Assembly: GCF_910578895.1 (NCBI RefSeq) | Contig: NZ_CAJTSC010000007.1 | Span: 22,026 to 86,025 of the forward strand | From: an uncultured Bacteroides sp. | Lineage (GTDB): Bacteria > Bacteroidota > Bacteroidia > Bacteroidales > Bacteroidaceae | Reading direction: 5' to 3' | Length of the DNA stretch: 64,000 nt | Part shown: positions 35,617-45,325 of the stretch, piece by piece | Position numbering within the stretch: the stretch's first letter is position 1 | Layout of the letters: the number at the start of each line of letters is the position of its first letter | Made by a program: the position numbers and the translations under genes | Notes under the pieces: generated by a model | What the model saw: only the letters and a program-made list of their open reading frames with translations | Database searches by the model: none | Told to the model about the DNA's origin: nothing

Positions 35617-37719
35617 TTACATCCATCCGTTGTCGTTGGCATTCTTACGAACGGTGACAACGATGGTCTGTTCGCTTCCGTTGCTTGGCTTCACCGTGAT
35701 GCGGGCGGTTCCGGTTGCTACTCCGGTCACTTTCATCACCGTACCTTCCACCTTCACTTGGGCGATGCTCTCGTCGGACGACGTGCAAGCGTATGACAGC
35801 CCCTCACCTGCCGCAAAGTATACGGCAAGGTTGATGTCCGATGTGCCGCCTTCGGCTACATACACGTTGGGCACTTTCATATCCGTACCGTTGCCGGCTA
35901 TCTTATCCAGCAACAGGGCGGCGTTTGCCAGTCCCGTTCCCATTTTGCCGATGTATCTGCTCAGTTCCAACTGGGCAGGCGTTGCGCCCGGCGAAGTATG
36001 GTTGCGGTAGTAGGTCTTCTTCCGGTTGGGGTAGAAGCCGTCCACCGGTTTTACGGAACTTTTCATCAGTTCGATAAATTCCGCTGCCTTGAAGTGGCGG
36101 CGCAGTTTCACGGCATACGACAGACCCAAAGCGGCAACTCCCGACACGTGCGGGCATGCCATAGACGTACCGTCCATATAGCCGTACATCGCAACACCGT
36201 CCTTCATCACGGTAGAGAGGATAGAACCCGGATTTTCGATAGGTTCGCTTCCGTCCCAATATTCCACCGTGTTTTCACCAGTCTTTGCATAATATTCCAT
36301 ATCACCGCCCGGAGCACAGATGTCCGTTTCCACACCGAAATTGGTATAAGATGCCGGCGTGAAGTCGGCAGCCGTGGAGCTGACGGTGACGCATTTGGAG
36401 TATGCACCCGGATAAGCGGGAATGCCTGCATATTCGTTGCCGGCCGCAAAGACGGCAATACCGCCTTCAATCACTCCGTTGGGCGATCCGGCGTTGTGTA
36501 TGAAGTAGTCGAGCGCTTCCTTCTCCAGCGGATAGAGCTCTTCCCATTCCTTTTGCGTGGAAGGACCGGGCGTGAACCCTTCTACCATATTGGCATCGCC
36601 CGAGTTGTAGCCCCAGCTACATTGCAGGATTACCGCACCGTTGTCTGCCGCATACTTGATGGCTTTGGCTTCGGCATCGAGCGTAACGCCCATCTGGCCG
36701 GCGAATACCTGGCAGCACATGATTTTCACACCGCTGTCCGGCTGTCCGTTGCCACCGGCAATGCCGCATACACCCAGTCCGTTTCCGTTCATGGCGGCAA
36801 TCGTACCTGCCACGTGCGTACCGTGTCCGGTGTCTTGAGCCGATGTCCATGTGATGACACCCGTATTCTCCACGAAGTTATATCCATGCCTGTCACCTTT
36901 GTATCCGTTGCCGTCGTTATCTTCGCCGGAACCGAACTCTTCCTTTTCGTTCACCCAGATGTTGGCTTCCAGGTCGGGATGCGTCAGCATGATTCCCTCA
37001 TCCAACACGGCTACAATGATGGAAGGGTCGCCTGTACACTTTTCCCATGCTTCGTAGCAACCTACGTCACATCCTGCCACCGATCCGGTTCCTTTGTTGA
37101 GGTCGGCCCCGTTATTTTGGAAGGTAGGATAAGCTCCCGTATTGTTATAGTGCCACTGTTGCACCAATCCCGGGTCCGAGAAGACTCCGGTTGCACTGCT
37201 GCGCGTAGCGGCATGGGCGTTCAATGCCGATTCGTTGACGTATATCCTGCGTGTTTGGGTGCTGTATGCGCGCTTGATGCGGCTGTTTCCCTGCACTTTG
37301 GATATCTCGCCCAACCGGCTGATGCGCCGGGCGGCTTCTTTCAGGTCTGTATTTTCGCTGAATTTCACCAAATACCACAGATGCAGCCCGGCAGCGCGCG
37401 TGCGTGCTTCATTTGCCGCATCCATAGGGAAGATACGTTCGAAATGGTATCCGCCCAAGATGTCCAGCACTTCGTCCGTAGAGGGGATGCCCGAACGGGT
37501 GGCAACGCCGCCGTTGCTTGCGGCGCGCGTCATCACACGGTCCAGAATGTCCGTCATTTCCGGCTTGAATTTGATGATTAATTCGCCTGCAGCGATGTCA
37601 TCGGGCAATTGCACTTCCGTGTTTTCGCCCGGAACCGGCTGCTGCTCCGCAAACTCACGGTCGGAGCATGCGGTCAGCGCCCATCCCAACAGGGCTATAT
37701 ATAAGAATTTGTTTCTCAT
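35617..37719 (-). CDS. S8 (subtilisin-like) serine protease lipoprotein with Big2-like C-terminus
   Basis: The 700-residue protein has an SPII signal (WALTAC, Cys18), a propeptide-like part (about 35-150, with ELIIKFKP and FERIFP), and a subtilase domain of about 185-580. The catalytic triad is visible: D240 in AVLDEG, H302 in GHGTHVAGT, and S519 in GTSMACPHVSG, with the oxyanion Asn in AAGN near 428. After it comes an Ig-like Big2 domain (about 605-690; GTARITVKPSNG). Surface anchoring is expected from the lipobox. Within a SusC/SusD operon, it would produce peptides for uptake; this is an inference. It follows the LRR gene by 31 bp. Confidence 0.93.
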   Translation of the reverse strand: MRNKFLYIALLGWALTACSDREFAEQQPVPGENTEVQLPDDIAAGELIIKFKPEMTDILDRVMTRAASNGGVATRSGIPSTDEVLDILGGYHFERIFPMDAANEARTRAAGLHLWYLVKFSENTDLKEAARRISRLGEISKVQGNSRIKRAYSTQTRRIYVNESALNAHAATRSSATGVFSDPGLVQQWHYNNTGAYPTFQNNGADLNKGTGSVAGCDVGCYEAWEKCTGDPSIIVAVLDEGIMLTHPDLEANIWVNEKEEFGSGEDNDGNGYKGDRHGYNFVENTGVITWTSAQDTGHGTHVAGTIAAMNGNGLGVCGIAGGNGQPDSGVKIMCCQVFAGQMGVTLDAEAKAIKYAADNGAVILQCSWGYNSGDANMVEGFTPGPSTQKEWEELYPLEKEALDYFIHNAGSPNGVIEGGIAVFAAGNEYAGIPAYPGAYSKCVTVSSTAADFTPASYTNFGVETDICAPGGDMEYYAKTGENTVEYWDGSEPIENPGSILSTVMKDGVAMYGYMDGTSMACPHVSGVAALGLSYAVKLRRHFKAAEFIELMKSSVKPVDGFYPNRKKTYYRNHTSPGATPAQLELSRYIGKMGTGLANAALLLDKIAGNGTDMKVPNVYVAEGGTSDINLAVYFAAGEGLSYACTSSDESIAQVKVEGTVMKVTGVATGTARITVKPSNGSEQTIVVTVRKNANDNGWM

Positions 37720-37750
37720 TTCTTCTTAATCTGATTATTCTAATTAATGA

Positions 37751-39790
37751 TTACTCTCCATCTGCCGATGAATTGTTCGCTACATAGCGGCGATAGTACA
37801 ACGGATAGGCAACACCCTGATCCAGGTCGTGTCCCCAATCCTTATCACCGTAATAGTAGGTGAAGTCGAAGTTTTCCGAATCTACATTATTGAATCCTAC
37901 CGCATTTCCGGCTGTATTCATACCGCCTTCCTGTTGCAACAGAATGCTTATCTCCGGACCCCATCCTGCAAAGTACGGATGGAACAGTATCCAGTTGGGC
38001 AGTTTGCCGGTAAGGAAGTTCAGGTTAATTGCAAAATAGCGTACTCTCGGCAATACACGCAATATTTGTTGTCCGTGTACTTCTTCTTCGGTCTCTTCCA
38101 CTACACTCTTGAATATAACTGGCTTGTCGTCGGTCAACAGCCATCTGCATGTATCCCCTACCAGCTTGTCAAGATACTCCGACTTATCGTTGGAGAAGTC
38201 CGACTCGTCATAATGCGTTCTTATTCCCTTGCCATCCATATATGCTTCCAGCTCTTCATCCGTAGGCAGTTCGCCTTCGATGAAGTTGTAGGCAAGCGAC
38301 AACTCGCGCAGTTCCTCCCACATCAGCAGTTCCATGAAAGCTTCTCTTTGTTCCGCCTGCTTTTTGATGTTGACAAACAGACCAATCGGATTACCGTTGT
38401 ATTTATCTCCATCGGTCACCTGTGTCAGGTCCTTAAACGAGTCCGTACGGCGCATACCGTTCAAGGCAAGCGAAGTCAGGTTCGGGAAATTGTCTTTGTT
38501 AACACCGTTTTGATAACCGGCTTCCTTTGTTCCTTTGGTGATATCCGTCAATTTGGCAAAGTTGGTAGCAGCCAGACCCAGTGTTTCCAATCCTCTGTAG
38601 CTTGTATCAACGGCACCGCCTAACTTATGGAAGTTATCCGGCAGCTTGTTGATACCGTATGAATACAGTACCAGATGTTTCAGATACTTCAGCTCGCATA
38701 TTTCCTCGCCCAGACCGATGATACGGATTTGCGAGTTGGCGTTGCTGCGGATAGAGAACGATTCCAGGTATTTCAGGTAACGTATCTCTTTGGGCAGTAC
38801 CTCGCCCTCTTTCATATCAATCATGATAAAACTTACCGAGCGTACGCGGCCTATGGCTTCCGGACCAGGCAAATCCTCGTCCGTCTCTTCCCACAGTGTC
38901 AGGTTTTCCCAGTTCTGCATGTTTTCGCTGGTATTGAAGTTAATCATGCTTTGCACCTTCTCGTTGATGGTGATTACAGCGAGCGAGTCGCCGGCACGGT
39001 TGTCTTCAATCTTCAGGGCAGGTTTCTGCGTAACGGTCAGCACCACGCGGTTGCCTTCCAGCTCATTGCCTTCATCATCTACCAGTTTATCCTTTTCCGG
39101 ATCTTTCGGAACCAGGTAGATTTTTGCCACGCGGGTGAAAGGCGCCGTGTTCATTTCCCAGCGCACCTGTGCCTTCGCTGTACGCGGGCGGGCTTTTCTG
39201 TCCAAATCCACATCCAGATTGATTGACCTGATATTTGCCAACCAGCCCTCGCGTTCGGATTCGTATTCCACCTTTTCCTCTTCGGTCATTGTCTCCGCAT
39301 CGGCAAAAGAATATTCGATGTGGTCGACATCCAATTTGCATGCCACGTTGGTGGATACCACGAGGTCGAAAACACGTTTGTTGTAGCTATCCGAACTTGC
39401 TATCTCCACATTGGGTTCGTTCAGCAAAATCTGCTTTCCGAATCCGAACTGGGTGATAGTGATAAGTTTCTGTTCCGCATTGTCCGAAGAGAAACGTATC
39501 TGTGCCGTACGCGCCGTATTCTCCAGTGTAGAGTCAATGGCAAGTTGGCAGTCGGCAGCTCCCAATCCGTTGGCGGGCGATACGGTAATCCAAGCTTTGG
39601 ATGCACTTGCCACCCAACTGATGTTCGACAGCACGGAGATTTTCTCCACTCCTCCTTCCGGACCGATTGCGATTTCCTCCTTGTCCGTAAGCAAGCCGCC
39701 GGCAACTCCCGCATTGTCGTCATCTTTGCACGAGGTGATGCACCCCGCGCAAAGAGCCAGTACTACTATGACTTTATTTAAGTATTTCAT
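37751..39790 (-). CDS. BACON and leucine-rich-repeat lipoprotein
   Basis: The 679-residue lipoprotein (lipobox GCITSC) begins with a BACON-type Ig domain, about 30-115 (WVASASKAWITVSPANG). A middle region of unknown fold follows, then leucine-rich repeats about 300-520 (LPKEIRYLKYLESFSI, ICELKYLKHLVLYSYG, FPNLTSLALNGM). The end is rich in Asp, Gly and Tyr. BACON modules bind glycans or proteins; LRRs bind proteins. As an accessory surface protein of the protease/SusCD operon it could hold protein substrate, which is inference. It is 20 bp after the DUF4458-LRR gene. Confidence 0.78.
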   Translation of the reverse strand: MKYLNKVIVVLALCAGCITSCKDDDNAGVAGGLLTDKEEIAIGPEGGVEKISVLSNISWVASASKAWITVSPANGLGAADCQLAIDSTLENTARTAQIRFSSDNAEQKLITITQFGFGKQILLNEPNVEIASSDSYNKRVFDLVVSTNVACKLDVDHIEYSFADAETMTEEEKVEYESEREGWLANIRSINLDVDLDRKARPRTAKAQVRWEMNTAPFTRVAKIYLVPKDPEKDKLVDDEGNELEGNRVVLTVTQKPALKIEDNRAGDSLAVITINEKVQSMINFNTSENMQNWENLTLWEETDEDLPGPEAIGRVRSVSFIMIDMKEGEVLPKEIRYLKYLESFSIRSNANSQIRIIGLGEEICELKYLKHLVLYSYGINKLPDNFHKLGGAVDTSYRGLETLGLAATNFAKLTDITKGTKEAGYQNGVNKDNFPNLTSLALNGMRRTDSFKDLTQVTDGDKYNGNPIGLFVNIKKQAEQREAFMELLMWEELRELSLAYNFIEGELPTDEELEAYMDGKGIRTHYDESDFSNDKSEYLDKLVGDTCRWLLTDDKPVIFKSVVEETEEEVHGQQILRVLPRVRYFAINLNFLTGKLPNWILFHPYFAGWGPEISILLQQEGGMNTAGNAVGFNNVDSENFDFTYYYGDKDWGHDLDQGVAYPLYYRRYVANNSSADGE

Positions 39791-39810
39791 TAATAGAACT
39801 TTTAAGTAAT

Positions 39811-42540
39811 TTATTGTTTAAGAATGTCGCAACCGCGTATATCCTGTGTCTTGTCATACACCAGCATGTACATGCCTGCCTGGATGTAGGGACACAAGTG
39901 GGTTACGTCAAGGGAAATATTCGGATTGTCTTTTATCTCCAATATCCACATGCGCGGGTTGATTTTTTCTTCAACCTTACGGATGTCGTTCGCCCCGATT
40001 TGCAGCTGAAGCAGGCTCGGACACGAACTGATGCCTTCGGGCCATTCGCGCAAGATGCGGTTACCTTTATCATCCCGTTGGTGACGGATGCCGAAAGCCC
40101 TCAACTGGCTGCTGTTCAGCGGCTCCGTGGGGAACTTCGAGAAGCGGTTATAGCTTACATCCATGTTGGCAAGATAGGGTAGGGTAGTTGCCCTGAAATC
40201 ATCGGACAATGACCTCAACTGGTTGAAACGCAAGTCTATCGACGTCAGCAAGTAGGTATTCTTGAAGTTTCCGTTCTTGTCCTTCAGCGAATTTTCCGGT
40301 ATCGTCTCCAGCAAGTTATTGCTCAGGTTGATGGTAGATATCGGAGAACCGGTTCTGAACAGTTCGGTAGGGAACTTGGATATACGGTTGTATGCCAGCG
40401 AGATTGTAGAGGCATTGATGCCCTTGAACGCGTCGGCGTCTTTTACATTCTTTCCTCCGTCCGAACCAATCAGGTTGTTAGAGAAGTCGACAGATCCCAT
40501 AACCTGCACAGAAGACGCGTCGAAGATGTTGGGGATGTATTTCAACCGGTTGTTCGAGAAGTTGAGTGTCTCCACATCGCTGGTAAACCCGCAAAATTCA
40601 TCGGGTATCTCCTCAATCAGATTGTTCGACAGGATAAGCTGCACCAGCTTTACCTCTTTGCCGAAATGATGCACCGTATGTATCTTGTTGCTGTAGCAAT
40701 CCAGCATACCCATTTTCTTCATTTCTTTGAGATCATTGTGCTCGGGAAACTCTTCCAGGTTGTTGTAGCTCAAATAGAGTATCTGAAGTTTCTTTCCCGA
40801 ATTGCCCCGGGCAAGCTTTGTCCAGCCTTCTCTGAGTTTATCGCCGGAGATACCGGTGTTGGAAGCTAAATTCAGCAACTGCAGTTCGGGCAACTTAAAC
40901 AAGAAGTCGGGCACCCGATCCAGTTCAGGACAGTTGTACACTTCGATGTCGGTCAGCTCCTTCATGTTTTCCCATTTCAGGTCCTCATCCTTGTACTTTT
41001 GGGCATATTCCGAATTTTCATCCGCCCAATTTTCGCAGATATCATCCGCCTTTATCGGCGAGTTGCCGATGTAGAACAGCTGCAACTTCTTCAAGCGCAT
41101 TACCGCCTTTGATATACCGGTGATTTCGTTGCTCAGCTTACCGGCAATCTGCTCGTTGTAGGTTTCCCGGCTGACGCGTTTGCTCTTCACGATAGGCTTC
41201 TCTGCCGGGTTGGTGTTGATGCTATGCTGTATCATTTCCGACAGGCTTTCGCGCGGGTCGTAGTTCAGGAATGTTTCGCTATAGTCCATGCGCAGCTTTT
41301 TCTGCTGTGCGCCGCTCATATCCGGATTCCAGTCTTCGAACAGTTTCCTGCCGAGTTTTTCGCTGTGCGAACCCAATGCCAGCATTTTCAGTTCAGTCAG
41401 CTGTCCGATAGCATCCGGCAATACGCCACGGGCACCGAATCCTTCCAAAGAAAGCCCTACTACACGTCCTTCCTTATTCAGCGTCACGCCCGGCTGGTCG
41501 CCCCACATGTCCATCTCCTTATTGAAGTTCCAGTTGGCACCTGCCACCTCACCGATGCCGTAGTAGCTCCAGTTCGGTCCGTCCATAGCTTCCCAAATTG
41601 CTTTCAAGGCGATGTAGTCCTTGATGTACTCTTTGGTAGCAGAGAGCTGGATGGGCACGTTGGCATGCTCGGTCAGCTTGTTGTCCTCGATGGCAAACTC
41701 TTCGCCGGAGACGCTGCCGTTGCTTTCCAGGGTGGTGACTACCGCACCGCTTTTGCGGTAAACGGTGTAGCCGGTCACGCGGTAGCTTCCCGTAGGCAAC
41801 CACACGGCAGAGTCGCACGTGGCTACTCCTACATCCATGTACTTGTCGTTGGCATTGTCCGGATTCTGATGCTCTTCGTACTCTTCCTTATAGGTCACCT
41901 TCAGTTTCTTGAAAGTGGTGGTGTTCTGGGTAAAGGTGTTCCTCACCGTGATGTCAACCAGGTTGATGTCGCTGAACAGGTACGAGCCGTCGGCTGCCGC
42001 GCGTGTGGTGATGTCGGGAAGCCCGGTTTTGGCAAGCTTGAAGGTCACGGTTCCGCGGCTTTGCACGTCTACGGTGAGGTCTTTCACAGTGAGTCCGCGT
42101 GAAATCACGGTGAATACTTCCTCGGAAGCAACGGACACACTGGTAATCACTTGGTCGAGCTTGTCCAGCAGTTTGTAGCCCACTACTCTATAGTCGCCCA
42201 CCAGCAGTTGCAGTTTGTCACTGCGCATGCCATACTCTGCGTTCGATTCGTTATAGGCATTCAGCAGCAATGTCTGTGTGATGCTGGTACCGTTATATTG
42301 CATTTCCACTTCTACCTTCTGCGCCTCGCCCAGTTTGTCCAGGCTTGCACGAGTCGTTCCTTTTGCCTCTTGCTCTTGCTGGTAGGATGCCGCCTTGTAG
42401 ATTTTGAACTGCACATAGCCGTATTGGCTGTCCTGCAACTCATCCTTATCATCGGAACATCCACCCAACACCATGCCGAAGAGCATGGTGAAGAGGGGTA
42501 GAAGAAATAGTTTCCAGGTTATGGTTCTTTTTAAGTTCAT
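39811..42540 (-). CDS. DUF4458 and leucine-rich-repeat lipoprotein
   Basis: The 909-residue lipoprotein (lipobox GMVLGGC) has an N-terminal DUF4458 part repeated twice, about 40-170 and 175-300 (YRVVGYKLLDKLDQVITSV and YRVTGYTVYRKSGAVVTTL are the matching strands). Leucine-rich repeats fill about 370-880, with typical segments such as LILSNNLIEEIPDEF, TLNFSNNRLKYIPNIF and TINLSNNLLETIPENS. The repeats are of the same type as the next gene's. It probably projects from the cell surface to bind protein. It lies 164 bp after the AT-rich lipoprotein gene, with a palindromic element in the gap. Confidence 0.82.
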   Translation of the reverse strand: MNLKRTITWKLFLLPLFTMLFGMVLGGCSDDKDELQDSQYGYVQFKIYKAASYQQEQEAKGTTRASLDKLGEAQKVEVEMQYNGTSITQTLLLNAYNESNAEYGMRSDKLQLLVGDYRVVGYKLLDKLDQVITSVSVASEEVFTVISRGLTVKDLTVDVQSRGTVTFKLAKTGLPDITTRAAADGSYLFSDINLVDITVRNTFTQNTTTFKKLKVTYKEEYEEHQNPDNANDKYMDVGVATCDSAVWLPTGSYRVTGYTVYRKSGAVVTTLESNGSVSGEEFAIEDNKLTEHANVPIQLSATKEYIKDYIALKAIWEAMDGPNWSYYGIGEVAGANWNFNKEMDMWGDQPGVTLNKEGRVVGLSLEGFGARGVLPDAIGQLTELKMLALGSHSEKLGRKLFEDWNPDMSGAQQKKLRMDYSETFLNYDPRESLSEMIQHSINTNPAEKPIVKSKRVSRETYNEQIAGKLSNEITGISKAVMRLKKLQLFYIGNSPIKADDICENWADENSEYAQKYKDEDLKWENMKELTDIEVYNCPELDRVPDFLFKLPELQLLNLASNTGISGDKLREGWTKLARGNSGKKLQILYLSYNNLEEFPEHNDLKEMKKMGMLDCYSNKIHTVHHFGKEVKLVQLILSNNLIEEIPDEFCGFTSDVETLNFSNNRLKYIPNIFDASSVQVMGSVDFSNNLIGSDGGKNVKDADAFKGINASTISLAYNRISKFPTELFRTGSPISTINLSNNLLETIPENSLKDKNGNFKNTYLLTSIDLRFNQLRSLSDDFRATTLPYLANMDVSYNRFSKFPTEPLNSSQLRAFGIRHQRDDKGNRILREWPEGISSCPSLLQLQIGANDIRKVEEKINPRMWILEIKDNPNISLDVTHLCPYIQAGMYMLVYDKTQDIRGCDILKQ

Positions 42541-42598
42541 TTATATTTTCTATGTTTCAATATTGACAGTATTAGTAAATACAGATAATCAATTCATA

Positions 42599-42692
42599 TT
42601 GTCTGTCATTCAGAGGAATTTAACTCAAAGTATCTCTTTGCTTTATATGTACATAGCGAAAAAATCTTCGCTATACTCTGAATAACGGATAG
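42599..42692. repeat. palindromic element with TGTC(T/C)GT(C/T)ATTCAGAG ends
   Basis: TGTCTGTCATTCAGAG (42600-42615) is repeated inverted as TATCCGTTATTCAGAG read from the minus strand near 42692. An inner arm AGCGAAAAAATCTTCGCT (42655-42672) forms its own hairpin. It has the same end pattern as the element at 18708-18838 and lies in the gap between two genes of the protease/SusCD operon. Confidence 0.65.
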
Positions 42693-42704
42693 TTAATTGT
42701 TCAT

Positions 42705-44387
42705 TTACATTGGAGACTTTGATGTTTTCACAACAATGAGTGCCAGAATTTCTCCTTCAGCATCTTTTACAATGATATTTCCTTGATTTTTAATAGAAAC
42801 ATTTTCTATATCCTTTGCTGATACAACCATATAATTCTTTCCTTCTTGAGACATTAATTTAGCAGATAATTCTTCCAATTCACCCTCAAGAGTCATATTA
42901 TTTACACCATCTTTAATTTCATAATAAAGTTTTTGGTCTTCAGACATATAGAATAATTCAGGTATAATCTGAGCAACATAGACATTTTCTGTTCCAGGAT
43001 TTTCTATAACTATATCATTATGCTTTTCCGCATCGTACTTGACCATATAGTCAAATACTATACCCATATCAAGAACAGAAAAGAGTTCACTTCCCATGCC
43101 CATATCCATTAATACATATGGAGCTGTGAAAGAGATTATCGCATCCGCGGTTTGAACAGGAGCAGCTATAATGTAGCTTGCATATTTAGAACTGATATAC
43201 CCCTCGGTAATGATTTCTGTTTCCAATTTATCCTTAATACCTTCATAAACAGCTTTAGGCAATGCCATAACTACCACACCACGATTGTCATATTCTTCAG
43301 AAACTACATATTGATCGAAAGTCAAAGTACATTTAGTTCCTTCTTTGGCAACATGTACCCAGTCAATATTTGCCTGCTCCCCAAAAACAAATCCAGTTGC
43401 TTCATAATAAGGATCCACTCCCGGATAAGCTACAAATTCTCCTTGTTGCTCGAACGCAATGATTTCAAATTCATCGTTACGGGCAGTGATTTCTGCCTCT
43501 ATCTTATCCTGATAAACCGTACTGTTGTTATTAGAATCTGTACTTCTGATTTTCTTTCCATTTTCACTAATTCTTACACCGGGATATTTGGGAGCAACAC
43601 CCAATTCATCCGCTTTCATACCTTCATAGACAACAGGGATTTCTGCAGTGGCAAAAAGAACACCACCTTTCTGTACGGCAAACTTAATAGTATATCCCTT
43701 ATCAGTTCCAAATGAATATTTAGGATCAAGTTTTTCCTTATTGTCTTTATTGAATGTAAGATTGAAGTTTTCATCTTTGCGACCGATAGTAATCCAATCC
43801 GGATTGTCACCTTCTGCTATTCCGACTTCCAATCCGGCTTCTGTAACACTGGTCTGGATAAGCAGGTCTTCCCCTTTACCATCAACATCGCAACCTTTGA
43901 TTACAATCGGATTTTCCGTATCGTACACTACTTCCTTTTCACCTTCCGCAGGAACAGACTTGATGACCAATCCGGTAAATATCTTTTTCGGACGGATAGC
44001 TTTATAAATTTCTTTCTCTTCATTACCTATTTTCAGTTTGATAACAGCAGTATTATCATTGAGGTAATCCTGTCCTTCATCGAAAATCTTCATCTTTACC
44101 GTTTGTTCACCGGCTTTTCCTTTCTTTGTAGTTTCTGCAAAATCGCCGTCTACAAATTTACACCATGAAGCGTTGCTGCTCAATATCCAGTCAGCATTGG
44201 CTGTGAAAGAAAGTGTTATTTCATCACCCACCTCATGAGTTTCTTCTATCAGTTCAGGAATTTTATTTTCTCCGCCTGTAGCGCCACCTTCTTTTTCGTC
44301 ATCTGAACATCCGGCAAATGCAACCATACACATCATTGCCGATACAATAAGACTCCAACTTACGTTCTTTAAATTCAATGCTTTCAT
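42705..44387 (-). CDS. AT-rich lipoprotein of unknown function in the SusCD operon
   Basis: The 560-residue protein has an SPII signal (MCMVAFAGC). The mature part is beta-rich with several Ig/BACON-like stretches, such as ITLSFTANADWILSSNASWC near residues 58-75 and a later similar block around 195-245. I do not recognise a domain with certainty. Base composition differs sharply from its neighbours: one 60-base sample at 43201 is ~37% G+C, while 44461-44520 is above 50%. It sits between the DUF4843 gene (20 bp away) and the DUF4458-LRR gene. It may correspond to an accessory lipoprotein of the SusCD complex. Confidence 0.72.
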   Translation of the reverse strand: MKALNLKNVSWSLIVSAMMCMVAFAGCSDDEKEGGATGGENKIPELIEETHEVGDEITLSFTANADWILSSNASWCKFVDGDFAETTKKGKAGEQTVKMKIFDEGQDYLNDNTAVIKLKIGNEEKEIYKAIRPKKIFTGLVIKSVPAEGEKEVVYDTENPIVIKGCDVDGKGEDLLIQTSVTEAGLEVGIAEGDNPDWITIGRKDENFNLTFNKDNKEKLDPKYSFGTDKGYTIKFAVQKGGVLFATAEIPVVYEGMKADELGVAPKYPGVRISENGKKIRSTDSNNNSTVYQDKIEAEITARNDEFEIIAFEQQGEFVAYPGVDPYYEATGFVFGEQANIDWVHVAKEGTKCTLTFDQYVVSEEYDNRGVVVMALPKAVYEGIKDKLETEIITEGYISSKYASYIIAAPVQTADAIISFTAPYVLMDMGMGSELFSVLDMGIVFDYMVKYDAEKHNDIVIENPGTENVYVAQIIPELFYMSEDQKLYYEIKDGVNNMTLEGELEELSAKLMSQEGKNYMVVSAKDIENVSIKNQGNIIVKDAEGEILALIVVKTSKSPM

Positions 44388-44407
44388 AATTGTATCATTT
44401 TAGTGTT

Positions 44408-45307
44408 TTATAATCCTTGTTCTTTTAATTTTTCCGCTTCAGCCTCGCTAATCCATTCCATGAGGTTGATATACGTACCCAATGCGTTGAAAGAGCCGTC
44501 CGCCATGTCCGCACCGAGGGTGACATACTGGAAGACGAACTTCTGACAAGTATTGTAGTAAGAGATATAGTTTGCCGACTGGAGCATCTGGAAATTTCCG
44601 TCGCCAATGATATTACCGAAAATCTCGCCGGTAGTACCGCAGATTTGTTTGTCCATTTCCACCAGCGGTTCCAGCAAATCCTTGCGGTTGAATGAAATCC
44701 GGGTGTCGTAGCCATCGAGGTAAAGCCCGTGCAGTATCACCGTATTTTCTTCATCTTCCGCCACGCTCGACTTGATAAGCCTTTGGCCTACCTTATTCAT
44801 ATAGTCCGATTGCAGAAAAGTGGAAGTGACGAGGCACCAACCGCTGAAGTTGTTGACATCGAACGGACAACTCTTCTGCATCACCACTTTGGCTTCCGTG
44901 CCATAGAGGTCCCATTGTTCGGATTGGGGTATTACCAGACGCAACGCGAATCCCAACGAGTCAGCAATTGCGATGTTGTCGTACATACCCTGCACTTCGA
45001 TGTTCGCCGCCAGTTCGCCCGCCTTGATAGTGACGGTGTTCGACAGCAACTTGTAGTGCTTTCCTTCTACGGCATTGCTCTCCTTGTCTATGATTTCCAC
45101 AGCGAGCGTACGGTCGTAACCGACGGGCACGGTAGCGGAAACAGGCACATTGAATATCTCGTTACTCTCCTGAACGGGATAGTGGTAGAGCGTATCGGAA
45201 AACATCAGATAATTCGGACCTTTATAGAGGGTCTTGTCCTGCTCACATCCGACAAGACTTAGTATGGCAGCCAATCCTGCCATGCATCCAATCAATAGTT
45301 TTTTCAT
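44408..45307 (-). CDS. DUF4843 domain-containing lipoprotein
   Basis: The 299-residue lipoprotein (lipobox ILSLVGC) has the DUF4843 pattern: an early YLMFSDTLYHYPVQ, then FNVPVSATVPVGYDRTLAVEI near residues 55-75, NAVEGKHYKLL near 77-88, and a C-terminal domain with CPFDVNNFSG near 147. DUF4843 proteins usually follow SusD and bind at the cell surface. Its gene is 18 bp after SusD. Members of this type are known as accessory parts of a SusCD peptide transporter in B. thetaiotaomicron; the match here is by arrangement. Confidence 0.82.
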   Translation of the reverse strand: MKKLLIGCMAGLAAILSLVGCEQDKTLYKGPNYLMFSDTLYHYPVQESNEIFNVPVSATVPVGYDRTLAVEIIDKESNAVEGKHYKLLSNTVTIKAGELAANIEVQGMYDNIAIADSLGFALRLVIPQSEQWDLYGTEAKVVMQKSCPFDVNNFSGWCLVTSTFLQSDYMNKVGQRLIKSSVAEDEENTVILHGLYLDGYDTRISFNRKDLLEPLVEMDKQICGTTGEIFGNIIGDGNFQMLQSANYISYYNTCQKFVFQYVTLGADMADGSFNALGTYINLMEWISEAEAEKLKEQGL

Positions 45308-45325
45308 TATCGTATGTTTTTAATC

